This document shows, piece after piece, positions 37,452-46,363 of a DNA stretch of 64,000 nt. The notes under the pieces are model-generated. The model did no database searches. It was not told where the DNA came from and saw nothing but the letters and a program-made list of their open reading frames with translations. The translations under genes were made by a program, and so were the position numbers. Positions within the stretch are counted from its first letter, which is position 1; each line of letters begins with the position of its first letter. Location: assembly GCF_026684035.1 (NCBI RefSeq), contig NZ_CP113361.1, positions 2,356,001 to 2,420,000 on the forward strand. The letters run 5' to 3'. The DNA is from Methanogenium organophilum (GTDB taxonomy: Archaea; Halobacteriota; Methanomicrobia; Methanomicrobiales; Methanomicrobiaceae).

Positions 37452-37655
37452 ATGGAGATTTTGAATGACAATCCGCGATGTGATTTTTGCGAGAAGAAAG
37501 CGATCGGCATGCAGATACTCGGATGCTGTAAACAGGAAGTCTGTGAAGACCATGCGGAAGAGATGCTGCTTGAAATGAAACCCGGTGAGCGGAAGGACTG
37601 GGGGGCGTGTTATTATGTGCGGTACGATGATTTGAACGATTCCGGTGGGGAATGA
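37452..37655 (+). CDS. Small Cys-rich zinc-finger-like protein (paralogue 1)
   Basis: A 67-residue protein with CDFC, CC and C-x-x-H groups (RCDFCEKKAIGMQILGCC, then VCEDHAEEML), consistent with a single treble-clef zinc site. It has no other domain. The ATG at 37452 lies beside a GGGTATAAG stretch. It is more than half identical to the next small gene, so the two arose by tandem duplication. It is divergent from uvrA; function unknown. Confidence 0.75.
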   Translation: MEILNDNPRCDFCEKKAIGMQILGCCKQEVCEDHAEEMLLEMKPGERKDWGACYYVRYDDLNDSGGE

Positions 37656-37818
37656 TTGGGATAAATAAGAGGTCATGTCTATCCCCTTACGGAGGGATGA
37701 ACCGGTATTCCTGCCGGGGATTCTCACACTCGACCTATGGGCTGTATTTTCCATGATTATGACCGCAATCAGGGAGAAAAATAGAGGTATGTACATTAAA
37801 TATTGAGAAAGTAAATTG

Positions 37819-38007
37819 ATGTACATGAACAGCACCGCTACGAATTTAAGGTGTGATTTTTGCGAGAAGAAGGCAATTGGCATGCAGATCCTGGGTTGCG
37901 TTACCCAAAATGTCTGTGAAGACCATGCGGAAGATATGCTGGTTGCAATGAAACCCGGTGAGCGGAAGGACTGGGGAGAATGCTATTTTATACGATATGC
38001 TGAGTAA
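37819..38007 (+). CDS. Small Cys-rich zinc-finger-like protein (paralogue 2)
   Basis: A 62-residue paralogue of the preceding small protein, keeping RCDFCEKKAIGMQILGC, VCEDHAEDML and KPGERKDWGECYF. The upstream 160 bases are not shared, so only the gene was duplicated or the spacer has diverged. ATG at 37825 is an alternative start. Its last 11 bases overlap the start of the DNA glycosylase gene, which suggests co-expression and perhaps a role around DNA repair (inference). Confidence 0.75.
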   Translation: MYMNSTATNLRCDFCEKKAIGMQILGCVTQNVCEDHAEDMLVAMKPGERKDWGECYFIRYAE

Positions 38008-38557
38008 CCAATCCCTGGTGATTGATTATTCCGCGTCAGGGCTTGCACCGGTTTCTGGTTCAGGTCCTTCTGTTTTGATTCTGGGCAGTTATCCGAGCGA
38101 GCAGTCGTTGCAGCGGCAGGAATACTACGGTAATCCCCGGAATCAGTTCTGGAAGATTATGGGAATGGTGTTCTCATTTCCATTTGAGTACCCGGAGTTG
38201 CCCTATCATGAGCGGCTGAATTATCTGACCAGAGAGGGCATTGCCATCTGGGATGTGGTTGAATCCTGTTCACGAAAACGTAGCAGTGACAGTTCGATAT
38301 GTGACGTGACACCCAATGATATTCGCGGGTTTTTGAGAGAGCATCCCACCATCCGGTGCATTGCCTTAAACGGGAAAACGGGTGCCGGACACTGGTTTAA
38401 GCGGTATTTTTCTGATGTTGGGGAACCGGAAAACAAAGACACTGATTTTGTTATTTTACAGCTCCCCTCCACCTCTCCGGCGTATGCGGGGATGAGTCTT
38501 GATGATAAGGCAGAATTGTGGCGGGGGATATTGCCGTTTTGTGTGAGTTCAAAATGA
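37997..38557 (+). CDS. Family 6 uracil-DNA-glycosylase-fold hypoxanthine-DNA glycosylase
   Basis: Members of UDG family 6 remove hypoxanthine, made by adenine deamination, from DNA. The 186-residue protein has the N-terminal motif LGSYPSEQSL with EYYGNPRNQFW, the middle IAIWDVV segment, and the C-terminal LPSTSPAYAGM loop, all typical. The ATG at 37997 overlaps the end of the zinc-finger gene; no stronger start is seen. It lies near uvrABC, so this part of the window is a DNA-repair neighbourhood. Confidence 0.87.
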   Translation: MLSNQSLVIDYSASGLAPVSGSGPSVLILGSYPSEQSLQRQEYYGNPRNQFWKIMGMVFSFPFEYPELPYHERLNYLTREGIAIWDVVESCSRKRSSDSSICDVTPNDIRGFLREHPTIRCIALNGKTGAGHWFKRYFSDVGEPENKDTDFVILQLPSTSPAYAGMSLDDKAELWRGILPFCVSSK

Positions 38558-38997
38558 ATGAAGAAAAATCGGACGTCAAATGAACGTATATTTTAGCCTG
38601 CTTCATTCTGTTTTCCATGCAACCCGTTACTGTCAATACGAATGACTGCCACCGGCTGATATCCGGATCATCAATCACTCTTCTTCGGCGTGATGGTGGT
38701 CAATGTGATACTGGATCCTACTCTTTTACCCGGTTCATTTTCAGGTATTGCAGCTGTTTTGAATTCAGCGATGCTTTGACATACCACATTGCATGAACAG
38801 AGGTGTGCTCCGAGGCGTTGTATGAAGAGAATCTACTTCATAACAGGCATTCCTGCCCGCTTCTGAGAATATCCATTTTTCCATTTTTTTCGAACTGTGA
38901 GAAACAGGCAGGCATTTTATCAGACTTCAGATGAATCTCAAAGATTTGATATATGAAAAATTCACTGGAAAAAAAGGTGTTCGTCATTATATTTATT
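38558..38997. other. Gene-free region (440 bp)
   Basis: I see no supported gene or RNA. It holds the 3' sides of two convergent genes and marks the boundary between the repair cluster and the secreted-protein island. Confidence 0.5.
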
Positions 38998-39579
38998 CTA
39001 AAACAGCTCCATGAGCGAGAATATGAAGGCTATCGTGAGAGGCAGAATGATAATCACTGCAATAAATATCACAATGACCAGCAGCGTCCCGATGATTATC
39101 TTGTCCTCTTCTGTTTCCTGTGTCATGATTTTGGTGCAAATCGAATGAATTGCCGATTCAATCATCGTCGGACGGTCATCATCGGCACAGAATCTGGATA
39201 TAAGGGCATGGAATATCAAAAAACCAAACGAGATGATGAATACCATCAACAGGACCGGAGAGTAGAGCTTGTCGGTCAGGGTCTGGATTGTTACGGCCGA
39301 ATCAAGAAACAGGTACCCGAAATAGAGAACGGCGAGAGCGAAAACTGCCGTTGTGTATTGGCGATATTTTATCAACAGAAATGCAAGTGAACCCGCACCG
39401 ATTGCTTCGAGGAATAAGTATAGTCCTGCCGGGGGTCCGGCGAGTCTTATTCCGAAAATAAAGGCTTCCCAGTTTATAATAAAGACAAAAATATGGATCA
39501 GAAAGGACAGGAGAAGGATTGCTATAAGGCCATACTTCAGTAAAACATCAATATTTTTTAAGACTCGTTTTATTTCCAT
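38998..39579 (-). CDS. Five-helix membrane protein (paralogue of next gene's N-terminus)
   Basis: A 193-residue integral membrane protein with about five helices (near 16-35, 50-70, 77-96, 108-127, 160-188). The first 125 residues closely match the N-terminus of the 545-residue protein encoded at 39840-41477, including NWEAFIFGIRL, AGSLAFLLIKYR and DSAVTIQTLTDKLYSP. It lacks the propeller of that protein. It is preceded by a copy of the island's shared promoter-like element. Function unknown. Confidence 0.8.
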   Translation of the reverse strand: MEIKRVLKNIDVLLKYGLIAILLLSFLIHIFVFIINWEAFIFGIRLAGPPAGLYLFLEAIGAGSLAFLLIKYRQYTTAVFALAVLYFGYLFLDSAVTIQTLTDKLYSPVLLMVFIISFGFLIFHALISRFCADDDRPTMIESAIHSICTKIMTQETEEDKIIIGTLLVIVIFIAVIIILPLTIAFIFSLMELF

Positions 39580-39630
39580 CGTTTTTCCCCGTCCTGGTTT
39601 TTACCGGATACAGAATGTTCGTCTCTTCGG

Positions 39631-39670
39631 GTATACATTAGTACGTTCGTCGAATATTCAGCAATCGGAT
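39631..39670 (-). promoter_or_regulatory. Island element A (shared promoter-like element)
   Basis: This copy reads gtatacattag, then tacg, TTCGTCGAA, then tattcag on the plus strand; it acts toward the minus-strand gene that starts 52 bases away. A TTCG-N-CGAA dyad and a GAATATTC palindrome are its core. Confidence 0.7.
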
Positions 39671-39839
39671 AATATTCCCGCGTTTGGTGGAGATAAATTG
39701 GGAAATGGTGATATGAGTGAGATATGAATATCTGCATGTCTCTTTGATTTGGATTAGAGGGCCCGCCCCATCATCCCGGTAAAAATATTCAGAACCATTC
39801 CATCGAAATGAAAAGGGAGAGGATACTCATTGCACCTTA

Positions 39840-41477
39840 CTATTCTGCAGTACTGGCAACAAGGTATCCGCCGTCTGATGTCGGATTCACCGAAGTAATT
39901 TTGAACAAATTCTCCAGATCCATCGGGTGACGAATAACAAGAACGGTCTCAGTTCCATCCCGGGAGTGTACATATAACTCTGTCTTGCCTACTGCACATT
40001 TTTTTGTGTCGAACGTCAGATCAGGTGCGGTTTCATGACTGAATGAGTCCGGGCCGGGGGGGAGCACCTCCTCACTAATGATATTTCCCTCATGATCGAG
40101 CGTATACCTTCTCTCACCTTCTCCGCGGAGATACACATCTGTTGTTCCGTCATACCGGGGCTGTATTGAATAGACCACTCCGTCGTCCTTCTCGACGAAT
40201 TTCTGCTTCCAGAGATAATTTCCCTGAAGATCAAGAGCCGCGATCACGTTTCCGCTCTCATTGGGATCATCGCATTCTGCATAACAGTTCACCAGCAGGT
40301 TTCCCTCCGGTGATACTACTGCTCTCCCGCAATGTGTGAAGTCATTCTCTTTCTTCTCCCATGCGGTATTCCCTTCCCCGTCTGCACAGAGTATCCATCC
40401 GTCAGACCCCTCTTCATTTATTTCTCCGGTCAATACGTATCCACCGTCGGGTAAGGCCAGGCCGTTATTTATCTGTGTATGAGGATAATAGCGGTGCCAC
40501 CACACATTTCCCTGTCCATCCAGCCGGAGAACAATTCCATCAAGCATGACCACCGTATACTCTCCTGCTGTTGGAAGGAGATCCCTGATCACACTGAGAT
40601 CTGTTTCAGGATAATCGGAAGTGTCCCGGCGTATATCCCAGACGGGACGACCGTAACGATCGAGTTTCATTACCCGGAGACTCGGTTCTGTCTGCCCGGC
40701 ATACTCGAACATGCCGGCTATAACGCCGCACCCGCCATCTTCTGACGGACATGCATAGAGGTTCATCACACTGCGTCCATTCACAAGGGCCTGCCATTCT
40801 GTGGCTCCTCCTTCGTTGATTTTTGTTAACAATGTATCCCCGGTGTAATCTGGAACTGATGGAGATGCAACGGCGTGCGTACCGGAGAAAAACATCGAAA
40901 ACAGGGGCATTACCAGTAAAAATAAAAATACAATGGCAAATGCCGCCACCATCAGAATCACTATTTGTTTGACTGTATGATCATCTGATTTTTTTGTCTC
41001 GGTTGTGAATGAAGTCGTTTCGATTTTCGATTCATTCATCGATTCACGTGTAGATTCACTTATCAGTGTATCATGACCACCATTCCCGAATCTGGCTGAG
41101 AGGATATGAATAATCAAAAAGAGAAGGGAGATGATGAATAACACCAACAGGAGGGGAGAGTAGAGATTGTCGGTCAGTGTCTGTATTGTTACGGCCGAAT
41201 CAACAAAGGTGTAACCGAAGTAGATAACGGCGAGAACGGCAACAGCAAGAGTGTAACGGCGATATTTTATAAGGAGAAACGCAAGCGAACCGGCAATCAT
41301 TCCTTGGAGGAGCAAGTACATCCCGGCCGGCGCGCCATTGAGTTTCACCCCGAAAAAATAGGCTTCCCAGTTGATCGTAAAGACAAAAATAAAGATCAGA
41401 AAGGACAGGAGAAGGATCGCGACGAGGACATATCTGAATACTGTATCTAAGTTTTTTAGGATTTGTTTCGTTTCCAT
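39840..41477 (-). CDS. Membrane protein with five helices fused to an extracellular beta-propeller
   Basis: The 545-residue protein has four helices in its first 130 residues, paralogous to the 193-residue neighbour, then a charged loop, a fifth helix (about 163-190), and a large outer domain (about 210-545) of PQQ/Trp-docking-type propeller repeats (DGQGNVWWHRYY, DGEGNTAWEKKE, DLQGNYLWKQKF). I chose the ATG at 41477 with a GGAG site upstream; the longer frame from 41537 would cross the shared element. It may sense or bind surface ligands. Confidence 0.8.
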   Translation of the reverse strand: METKQILKNLDTVFRYVLVAILLLSFLIFIFVFTINWEAYFFGVKLNGAPAGMYLLLQGMIAGSLAFLLIKYRRYTLAVAVLAVIYFGYTFVDSAVTIQTLTDNLYSPLLLVLFIISLLFLIIHILSARFGNGGHDTLISESTRESMNESKIETTSFTTETKKSDDHTVKQIVILMVAAFAIVFLFLLVMPLFSMFFSGTHAVASPSVPDYTGDTLLTKINEGGATEWQALVNGRSVMNLYACPSEDGGCGVIAGMFEYAGQTEPSLRVMKLDRYGRPVWDIRRDTSDYPETDLSVIRDLLPTAGEYTVVMLDGIVLRLDGQGNVWWHRYYPHTQINNGLALPDGGYVLTGEINEEGSDGWILCADGEGNTAWEKKENDFTHCGRAVVSPEGNLLVNCYAECDDPNESGNVIAALDLQGNYLWKQKFVEKDDGVVYSIQPRYDGTTDVYLRGEGERRYTLDHEGNIISEEVLPPGPDSFSHETAPDLTFDTKKCAVGKTELYVHSRDGTETVLVIRHPMDLENLFKITSVNPTSDGGYLVASTAE

Positions 41478-41529
41478 CGTGTTTTCTCCATCCTGCTTAT
41501 TAACGGATACAGAATGTTCGTCCCTTCTG

Positions 41530-41570
41530 GTATACATTAGTACGTTCGCCGAATATTCAGTGATCGGATG
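41530..41570 (-). promoter_or_regulatory. Island element B
   Basis: It carries gtatacattag, TTCGCCGAA and tattcagtgatcgg, 53 bases before the start of the propeller gene, almost the same distance as in copy A. About 45 bases of leader between element and gene are also shared with copy A. Confidence 0.72.
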
Positions 41571-41668
41571 AACAGATAATTACATGAAGAGGAGCACTTT
41601 TGTCGCTCACATCATTTTGTAACAGAAAACTGTATCGTGAAAAAAAGGTGGGGATAAAACTCAATCTC

Positions 41669-41895
41669 TTATGCAATACATATGGAGAAGGGGGACATCA
41701 CTCCTCCAGACAACAGGTACTGCCCGTCGGCAATGAGGTCATACAACACTCTGCTGAGTTCGGCTCCGTTGTAAAAAATATTAGATCTCTGTATATCAAT
41801 CGAGATACCGACGATGATTGCCGTTTCGACTGATTCTAGCTAACCACTTGCAAAGGACGAGAATAATCCCGATATCCATGGCATTCAGAATCTGA
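41669..41895 (-). pseudogene. Decayed 3' fragment of a UbiA-family gene (copy B)
   Basis: The sequence matches the last 220 bases or so of the intact UbiA gene at 47425-48324, but has substitutions, small length changes and an internal stop. It sits upstream of element B exactly as the intact gene sits upstream of element D, so it is a relic of the same duplicated block. It is the oldest-looking of the two broken copies. Confidence 0.75.
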
Positions 41896-42043
41896 GATTT
41901 GTAAAGGTCATAACAGCTGGTTTATCCATATTTATTAGCTTATTGAATTCCATTTGGGACCTTTCATTTTGATACCAAGACTAATTGATTTGAGAAAAAT
42001 TGCGTTGCGAACCCTATTTTTACTGAGATTGATGGCGATAGTA

Positions 42044-42697
42044 TCAATCGCAACGTTCACAATCCAATTTCCCTACCGAACCCTCACGAGTCGCATACAG
42101 ACTGGCATCGTTAATGAGAGAATGTACCCGTTCTTCAGAATACCGAAGGGAGGCATCATCCAGATAGCCATAATACAGGATAAAATAATCCTCTGAGGAA
42201 GAGATGAATGGACGTTCTGCAACAATAAAATATCCCTGGAAAGTATCCGTTGAGTATGCGGTAGCAGAGAGGGTATACTCATAACCATCAGGTGTTTTCA
42301 TGTGAAGGAGCACAGGTATGATACTACCGTGAGAGGAAAGATAATTACATAACTCACATTGAGCCTGCAGGAAATTATCAAAATCCTCAAAATAACAGGA
42401 TTCTGTCATTAGCCTGGCCCTGGTTGCAGTATCACGGTATTCAGTATGTGAACATAGGCCATTTTGGTCAGATATAAATGGAAAATCGGTAGATTCCTCA
42501 ACACCGAGGAGATAAATTGAGCTATTTTCAATTGATTTGATGTCTGAGCCCGGGATAAACCAGTCTTTTCTGATATCGGGAGGAGGGAGGCCGGGACCAA
42601 CTGGCAATACTACAAAAATCAGGAATAAACAAACGATAACAATACCGGATACCGCTGCAATTATCGCGAAATGCTTTTTTTGAAGATGCCGATCCAT
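42044..42697 (-). CDS. Membrane-anchored protein of unknown function
   Basis: A 217-residue protein with one N-terminal helix (about 10-32) and an outer domain with several cysteines (NGLCSHTEYRD, ESCYFEDF, QCELCNYL, and a final DCERCD). The cysteines fit an extracellular, disulfide-bonded domain. I chose the ATG at 42697 because the upstream extension has no ribosome site. It has no island element; a TATA-like GACTATAAAAAC lies near 42757-42772. Confidence 0.72.
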   Translation of the reverse strand: MDRHLQKKHFAIIAAVSGIVIVCLFLIFVVLPVGPGLPPPDIRKDWFIPGSDIKSIENSSIYLLGVEESTDFPFISDQNGLCSHTEYRDTATRARLMTESCYFEDFDNFLQAQCELCNYLSSHGSIIPVLLHMKTPDGYEYTLSATAYSTDTFQGYFIVAERPFISSSEDYFILYYGYLDDASLRYSEERVHSLINDASLYATREGSVGKLDCERCD

Positions 42698-43299
42698 ATC
42701 AAACACCAGACAGGGAGATATTATGGGTTGACCCATGTGGCCGTGGTTCCCCACAAGTTTTTATAGTCAGTAGTGGGCTGAATAACTAATAGATATTCCT
42801 CCCCACGTATCACATGTATTACATACTGTATTGAAAACTCACTATATCCAGCACAGGTGATACTATTTTCCATGAAGCTGGAAATTCCCTCTGCCTGTGC
42901 CTACATGAAGCATACTATTAACGAATGGCTTTTGCGAATTTACTGTATTCTTGATTTTTCCCAATTCAGGCATCCTGTAGTATAATAATCAGGTGTTTTT
43001 GCGTTTTTTCACTGCTGAATCGAATACTAATACTCAGGAATAAACTGGGAAAAATACCCCTTGCATGGGAGTATCAAAACGGCCATTGTGTGTATATTCA
43101 TAATAGGTAACAACGAGGAGAACTACTGCAAGAGCAAATAATAGTTACCTATTAACGGCAGATAATTACGAATCATATTCATCAGAAAAATAAATTATTC
43201 AAATATAATTATACTGGTGTGGTAATCGTGTATCGATGCAATTTTCCTTAATACCGGCATTCTATAGCAGTTCGTCTTCAAAACGCGTTTCATCTGTGT
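42698..43299. other. Gene-free region (about 600 bp) with a lost gene body
   Basis: No supported gene. It lies downstream of a decayed signal-peptide start at 43370, where the body of a secreted-protein gene would be expected. No recognisable coding remains were seen. Confidence 0.5.
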
Positions 43300-43370
43300 G
43301 CTTACTGCGGGCATAAATGCAACACTCTCCAGCAGCACGGAGAGTGTCTGCATTCCAGTTCTTTTTCCAT
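43300..43370 (-). pseudogene. Decayed signal-peptide start of a secreted-protein gene
   Basis: From the ATG at 43370 the minus strand matches the first 60 bases or so of the secreted-protein gene at 50921-51856, but frameshifts turn the hydrophobic leader into a Cys/His-rich sequence that stops after 22 codons. Upstream it keeps the full 150-nt leader and element C. It is a third, broken member of the same precursor family. Confidence 0.72.
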
Positions 43371-43521
43371 ATGTTTACCTCCGTTTTATCAGGAGGTAAA
43401 CCATGAAATCAGCTCCAAATACTATCGAAGGCAATGAGTTTTGCCTCCGTGCAGTGCGGGGTTCATATGACTGTGTGAAATGAGGTGAACTCCCGACTAC
43501 AATTTATCGTTGTATCTTCAG
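43371..43521 (-). promoter_or_regulatory. Structured leader, copy C, with perfect 10-bp hairpin over the ribosome site
   Basis: The leader matches copies D and G at most positions. Here the ribosome-binding sequence is part of a perfect inverted repeat, GTTTACCTCC (43373-43382) with GGAGGTAAAC (43392-43401), nine bases apart. The stem would bury the GGAGG site. Confidence 0.65.
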
Positions 43522-43561
43522 GTATACATTAGTTCGTTCGCCGAATATTCAGTGATCGGAT
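43522..43561 (-). promoter_or_regulatory. Island element C
   Basis: It carries gtatacattag, TTCGCCGAA and tattcagtgatcgg, 152 bases before the decayed start at 43370. The same spacing is seen for copies D and G. Confidence 0.72.
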
Positions 43562-43669
43562 GAATGTATACCAACACGGAAAAAACGCATTTTTGCTGCT
43601 TAAACGAGTTGCAGAACAGACAATGGGATCCGGGAAAAATAATTGGAGAGTGGGTAGAACCCTGTTTTC

Positions 43670-43948
43670 TTATGCAATACATACAGTAGAGATGTACATC
43701 ACTCCTCCAAGGAGCAGATACTGCCCGTCTGCTATGAGGTCATACAACACTCTGCTGAGTTCGGCTCCGTTGAACAAAATAATATAACTCTGTACATAAA
43801 TCGCGATACCGGCAATGATTGCCGTTTCGACAATTGAGAGATATCCGTTGCAAAGAACGAGAATAATCCCGATACCCATGGCGTTCATTACTGACAGAAG
43901 GATTCTGGTCTTCTGTATCCCAAGGATCACAGGGATGGTCTTTACGCC
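43670..43948 (-). pseudogene. 3' fragment of a UbiA-family gene (copy C)
   Basis: About 280 bases nearly identical to the 3' end of the intact UbiA gene, keeping the frame and stop; the encoded 93 residues match its C-terminus from TIPVILGI onward. Homology ends at about 43948, ten bases from the end of the CcdA-fusion gene, which marks a recombination joint. The fragment has no catalytic DxxxD motif, so it should be inactive. Confidence 0.82.
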
Positions 43949-43957
43949 CAACCGGAT

Positions 43958-44962
43958 TTACATCCAAAATAGCAACCAGAACCCAAACCCAATCAGGATA
44001 ATCCCACTAACAGCTTTAATTACATTCCTGTGTTCTCTAATTTTGTTCGACGAGCTATATCCCCCGATGATCCCGACTCCAATAAATGGCGTGAGCACTC
44101 CGGCCCCAAAGACCAGTAAGAGTGACAAATCCTGTACCGTGCCATCAATTAGGATTTTGCTCAGCAATATGAGTATCATTGGTGCCGCACATGGAGCCTT
44201 GACGATTGAAAACAACATACCCAGAAAGAATAAACCAGCCAGAGTGGCAGAATACTTCCGAACAGAGGATTGAATAAAGGTGTTTGTGTCAATAGGAATT
44301 CTTAACAACCCAATAAGGTTTACCCCAACAAGTATCGTGATTACCCCTGCCACGATAGTGAGGCATGGACCGAAACCACCGAGCGACATTCCCGCGAGCA
44401 GGACGCAACTCCCCATAAAGATATACGCGGCAACCAGCCCCAGGCCGAATGTCAGTGAATTTAGTATACTATTTCTCAATCCCTTGCCCGAACCTGTGAC
44501 ATATGCCAGTATAAATCCCAATATTGCCATCAAGCAGGGCGAGAAACCGGAAAAAAGCCCGAATGAATACGCAAGCGGGATGTCCCAGTCTATATCAGAA
44601 GGAATTTCCCCCCTATCAGTTTCTGAAAGAGCACGCTCAATTGCTGCCCTGATGTTTTCTTCGGTGATTTCCTCTTTGGGAATTTTTATGGTGCCGTTCA
44701 CAACCACGGCCGGGACTTCGAGAAATCCATGTGGTTTCCATCTTTCCCATCCTTCCAGAGTACCGGTGTCGATCCATTCGATAGTCAGGGTACCGTCATA
44801 GGCATTTTCCAGATCTGCAATCAGTGGATCGGTAATCTTGCAGTCCGAGCATCGATCCATATGATAGTATTCAAGGAAAATCGTTGAGGCACCAACTGTG
44901 GAAATGCACAGTATGCAAATGATGAATAGAATGGCAATTATATGTGGTACTTTTACGGTCAT
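43958..44962 (-). CDS. Thioredoxin-CcdA fusion (extracellular thiol redox protein)
   Basis: The 334-residue protein has an N-terminal signal or anchor helix, a thioredoxin-like domain with active-site Cys38-Ser-Asp-Cys41 and the cis-proline region FLEVPAVVV, then a CcdA/DsbD-type membrane domain with the paired cysteines in FSPCLMAI and KAPCAAPM. Such proteins carry electrons across the membrane to reduce or reshuffle disulfides outside. It is the last gene of the run starting with the Cys-rich precursor at 47125, so handling of that precursor's 12 C-terminal cysteines is its likely task (inference). Confidence 0.85.
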   Translation of the reverse strand: MTVKVPHIIAILFIICILCISTVGASTIFLEYYHMDRCSDCKITDPLIADLENAYDGTLTIEWIDTGTLEGWERWKPHGFLEVPAVVVNGTIKIPKEEITEENIRAAIERALSETDRGEIPSDIDWDIPLAYSFGLFSGFSPCLMAILGFILAYVTGSGKGLRNSILNSLTFGLGLVAAYIFMGSCVLLAGMSLGGFGPCLTIVAGVITILVGVNLIGLLRIPIDTNTFIQSSVRKYSATLAGLFFLGMLFSIVKAPCAAPMILILLSKILIDGTVQDLSLLLVFGAGVLTPFIGVGIIGGYSSSNKIREHRNVIKAVSGIILIGFGFWLLFWM

Positions 44963-45039
44963 GATTTTACCGACCTCCAGAGAGCCGTGCAGATCGTATC
45001 ATTCACCCTCAGCACAATCCACAAACCATCCATCGGCCA

Positions 45040-45663
45040 TCAGTCCATTTCATTCCGTGCAAACCGTTTTTCCCACATTAATAGGACAACAATGGAAACA
45101 ATCCCGACGAGTATGAGTCCTCCAAGGATGGGGATAACGGGATACTCTAGTATCAGATAGCGCAGAAGAATTATTGCGGATACTATGAAGTAGAAGACAA
45201 CCCATCGCACGAGATTAACACGATATTTACCACGTTCGATAAAGATAATACGCGTCAATAGTATGCCGATGATAACAAGGGCGAGGAACCAGAAGATCTG
45301 GTTGACGGAAGATACGAGGGATGCATAGAGATATATCAAAAAAACCGCGACGACAAGAACGGCATCGACCACCTTCTCAATGACGGCTCTTCTCTGCTTT
45401 GTATCTTTTTCTCCGTGTCCCTCCAGTTGAAGGGCGTGACGGAGGATATTCGTGATGGTGGGGTCAGCCAGATGTTCCTTTCGTCTATACCACACCATGA
45501 GAAGAAAGTGCGTTGCAGTGGGAACCAATGCCAGGAGGAATATGGAAGATAGTGGTAACGGCAGGTACCCCTTCACGACGAGGATGCCGATAACAAGAAA
45601 TGATACAAAATACACTGCAACTGAACGCCACATTTCCTCTTTGATGATATAATCTATTTTCAT
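45040..45663 (-). CDS. Six-helix membrane protein, candidate immunity factor
   Basis: A 207-residue integral membrane protein with about six helices and a cytoplasmic charged loop (about 60-92). I do not recognise a family. It overlaps the LolA-like lipoprotein gene by four bases and precedes the thioredoxin-CcdA gene by 77. Small polytopic proteins beside secreted peptide precursors often give self-protection, so an immunity role is possible but unproved. Confidence 0.72.
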   Translation of the reverse strand: MKIDYIIKEEMWRSVAVYFVSFLVIGILVVKGYLPLPLSSIFLLALVPTATHFLLMVWYRRKEHLADPTITNILRHALQLEGHGEKDTKQRRAVIEKVVDAVLVVAVFLIYLYASLVSSVNQIFWFLALVIIGILLTRIIFIERGKYRVNLVRWVVFYFIVSAIILLRYLILEYPVIPILGGLILVGIVSIVVLLMWEKRFARNEMD

Positions 45664-46328
45664 ATGTACACCTCAGACGCACCATAGGGGACGGTAAAAG
45701 AAAACTCGTCATCGTTTGTTATGGAATTTATAGAGTAATTTCGATATTCGAGGGATAATACCAAATTGCCCTCATAGTAACTCTGCAGTTTCAACGGGAT
45801 CAAATTATTTGAATCGATCCATACAAGGTACTCCCTTGCACTCCCGTTGTCCAGCTCATGAGGAATCAGTTTCACTCTATAGACCTGAGTTGAGTTGATC
45901 GATTCCATTTCTGGATCTTCTATGGTGTATTTTTCAGTAATGTTAGTCATAAATGTATAGATCGCAGGCTCCGGTATCTTCTCTGATGGAGTCTGATTCC
46001 TTATCAGCACAACATTTTTGATAGGATCATAGATTCGGATTTCTTCTCCATTTGAAACGATCTCCGAGTGTGTGAAGGAGCCGCTCCTCTCAATCCTTCG
46101 GAACTTATCCGGCTTCTTCAAACGTACATCATACTCAACAGTTCTCGTTTCATTCCCGATGTACATAGTAAGTGTTTCGATGTACGCTAAGCTCTCGATG
46201 TTTTGCTGACTCTCTGTAACTTTTTCCAGAAGCGTATTTGCATCAATATCTGAATCCATACAACCAGAACAAATAAACGCAAATACTACGATAATCAACA
46301 TGAATTGGGTGTGCCATTGTAACTTCAT
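45660..46328 (-). CDS. LolA/RseB-like lipoprotein
   Basis: A 222-residue lipoprotein with lipobox ICSGC (Cys at about 23) and a beta-rich domain of the LolA/LppX/RseB fold type (LAYIETLTMYIGNETRTVEYDVRLKKPDKFRR; YLVWIDSNNLIPLKLQSYYEG). Such domains bind lipids or hydrophobic molecules outside the membrane. It follows the Cys-rich precursor by 35 bases, so it could carry or hold the hydrophobic product. Confidence 0.8.
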   Translation of the reverse strand: MKLQWHTQFMLIIVVFAFICSGCMDSDIDANTLLEKVTESQQNIESLAYIETLTMYIGNETRTVEYDVRLKKPDKFRRIERSGSFTHSEIVSNGEEIRIYDPIKNVVLIRNQTPSEKIPEPAIYTFMTNITEKYTIEDPEMESINSTQVYRVKLIPHELDNGSAREYLVWIDSNNLIPLKLQSYYEGNLVLSLEYRNYSINSITNDDEFSFTVPYGASEVYI

Positions 46329-46363
46329 CTAATCCACCGTAAAAAAGAAGGTATTTGCCTCAT

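Noticed and set aside
38953-39390. Plus-strand frame at the edge of the island
   Set aside because: Antisense to the five-helix membrane protein, which has a supported start, paralogue and promoter element.
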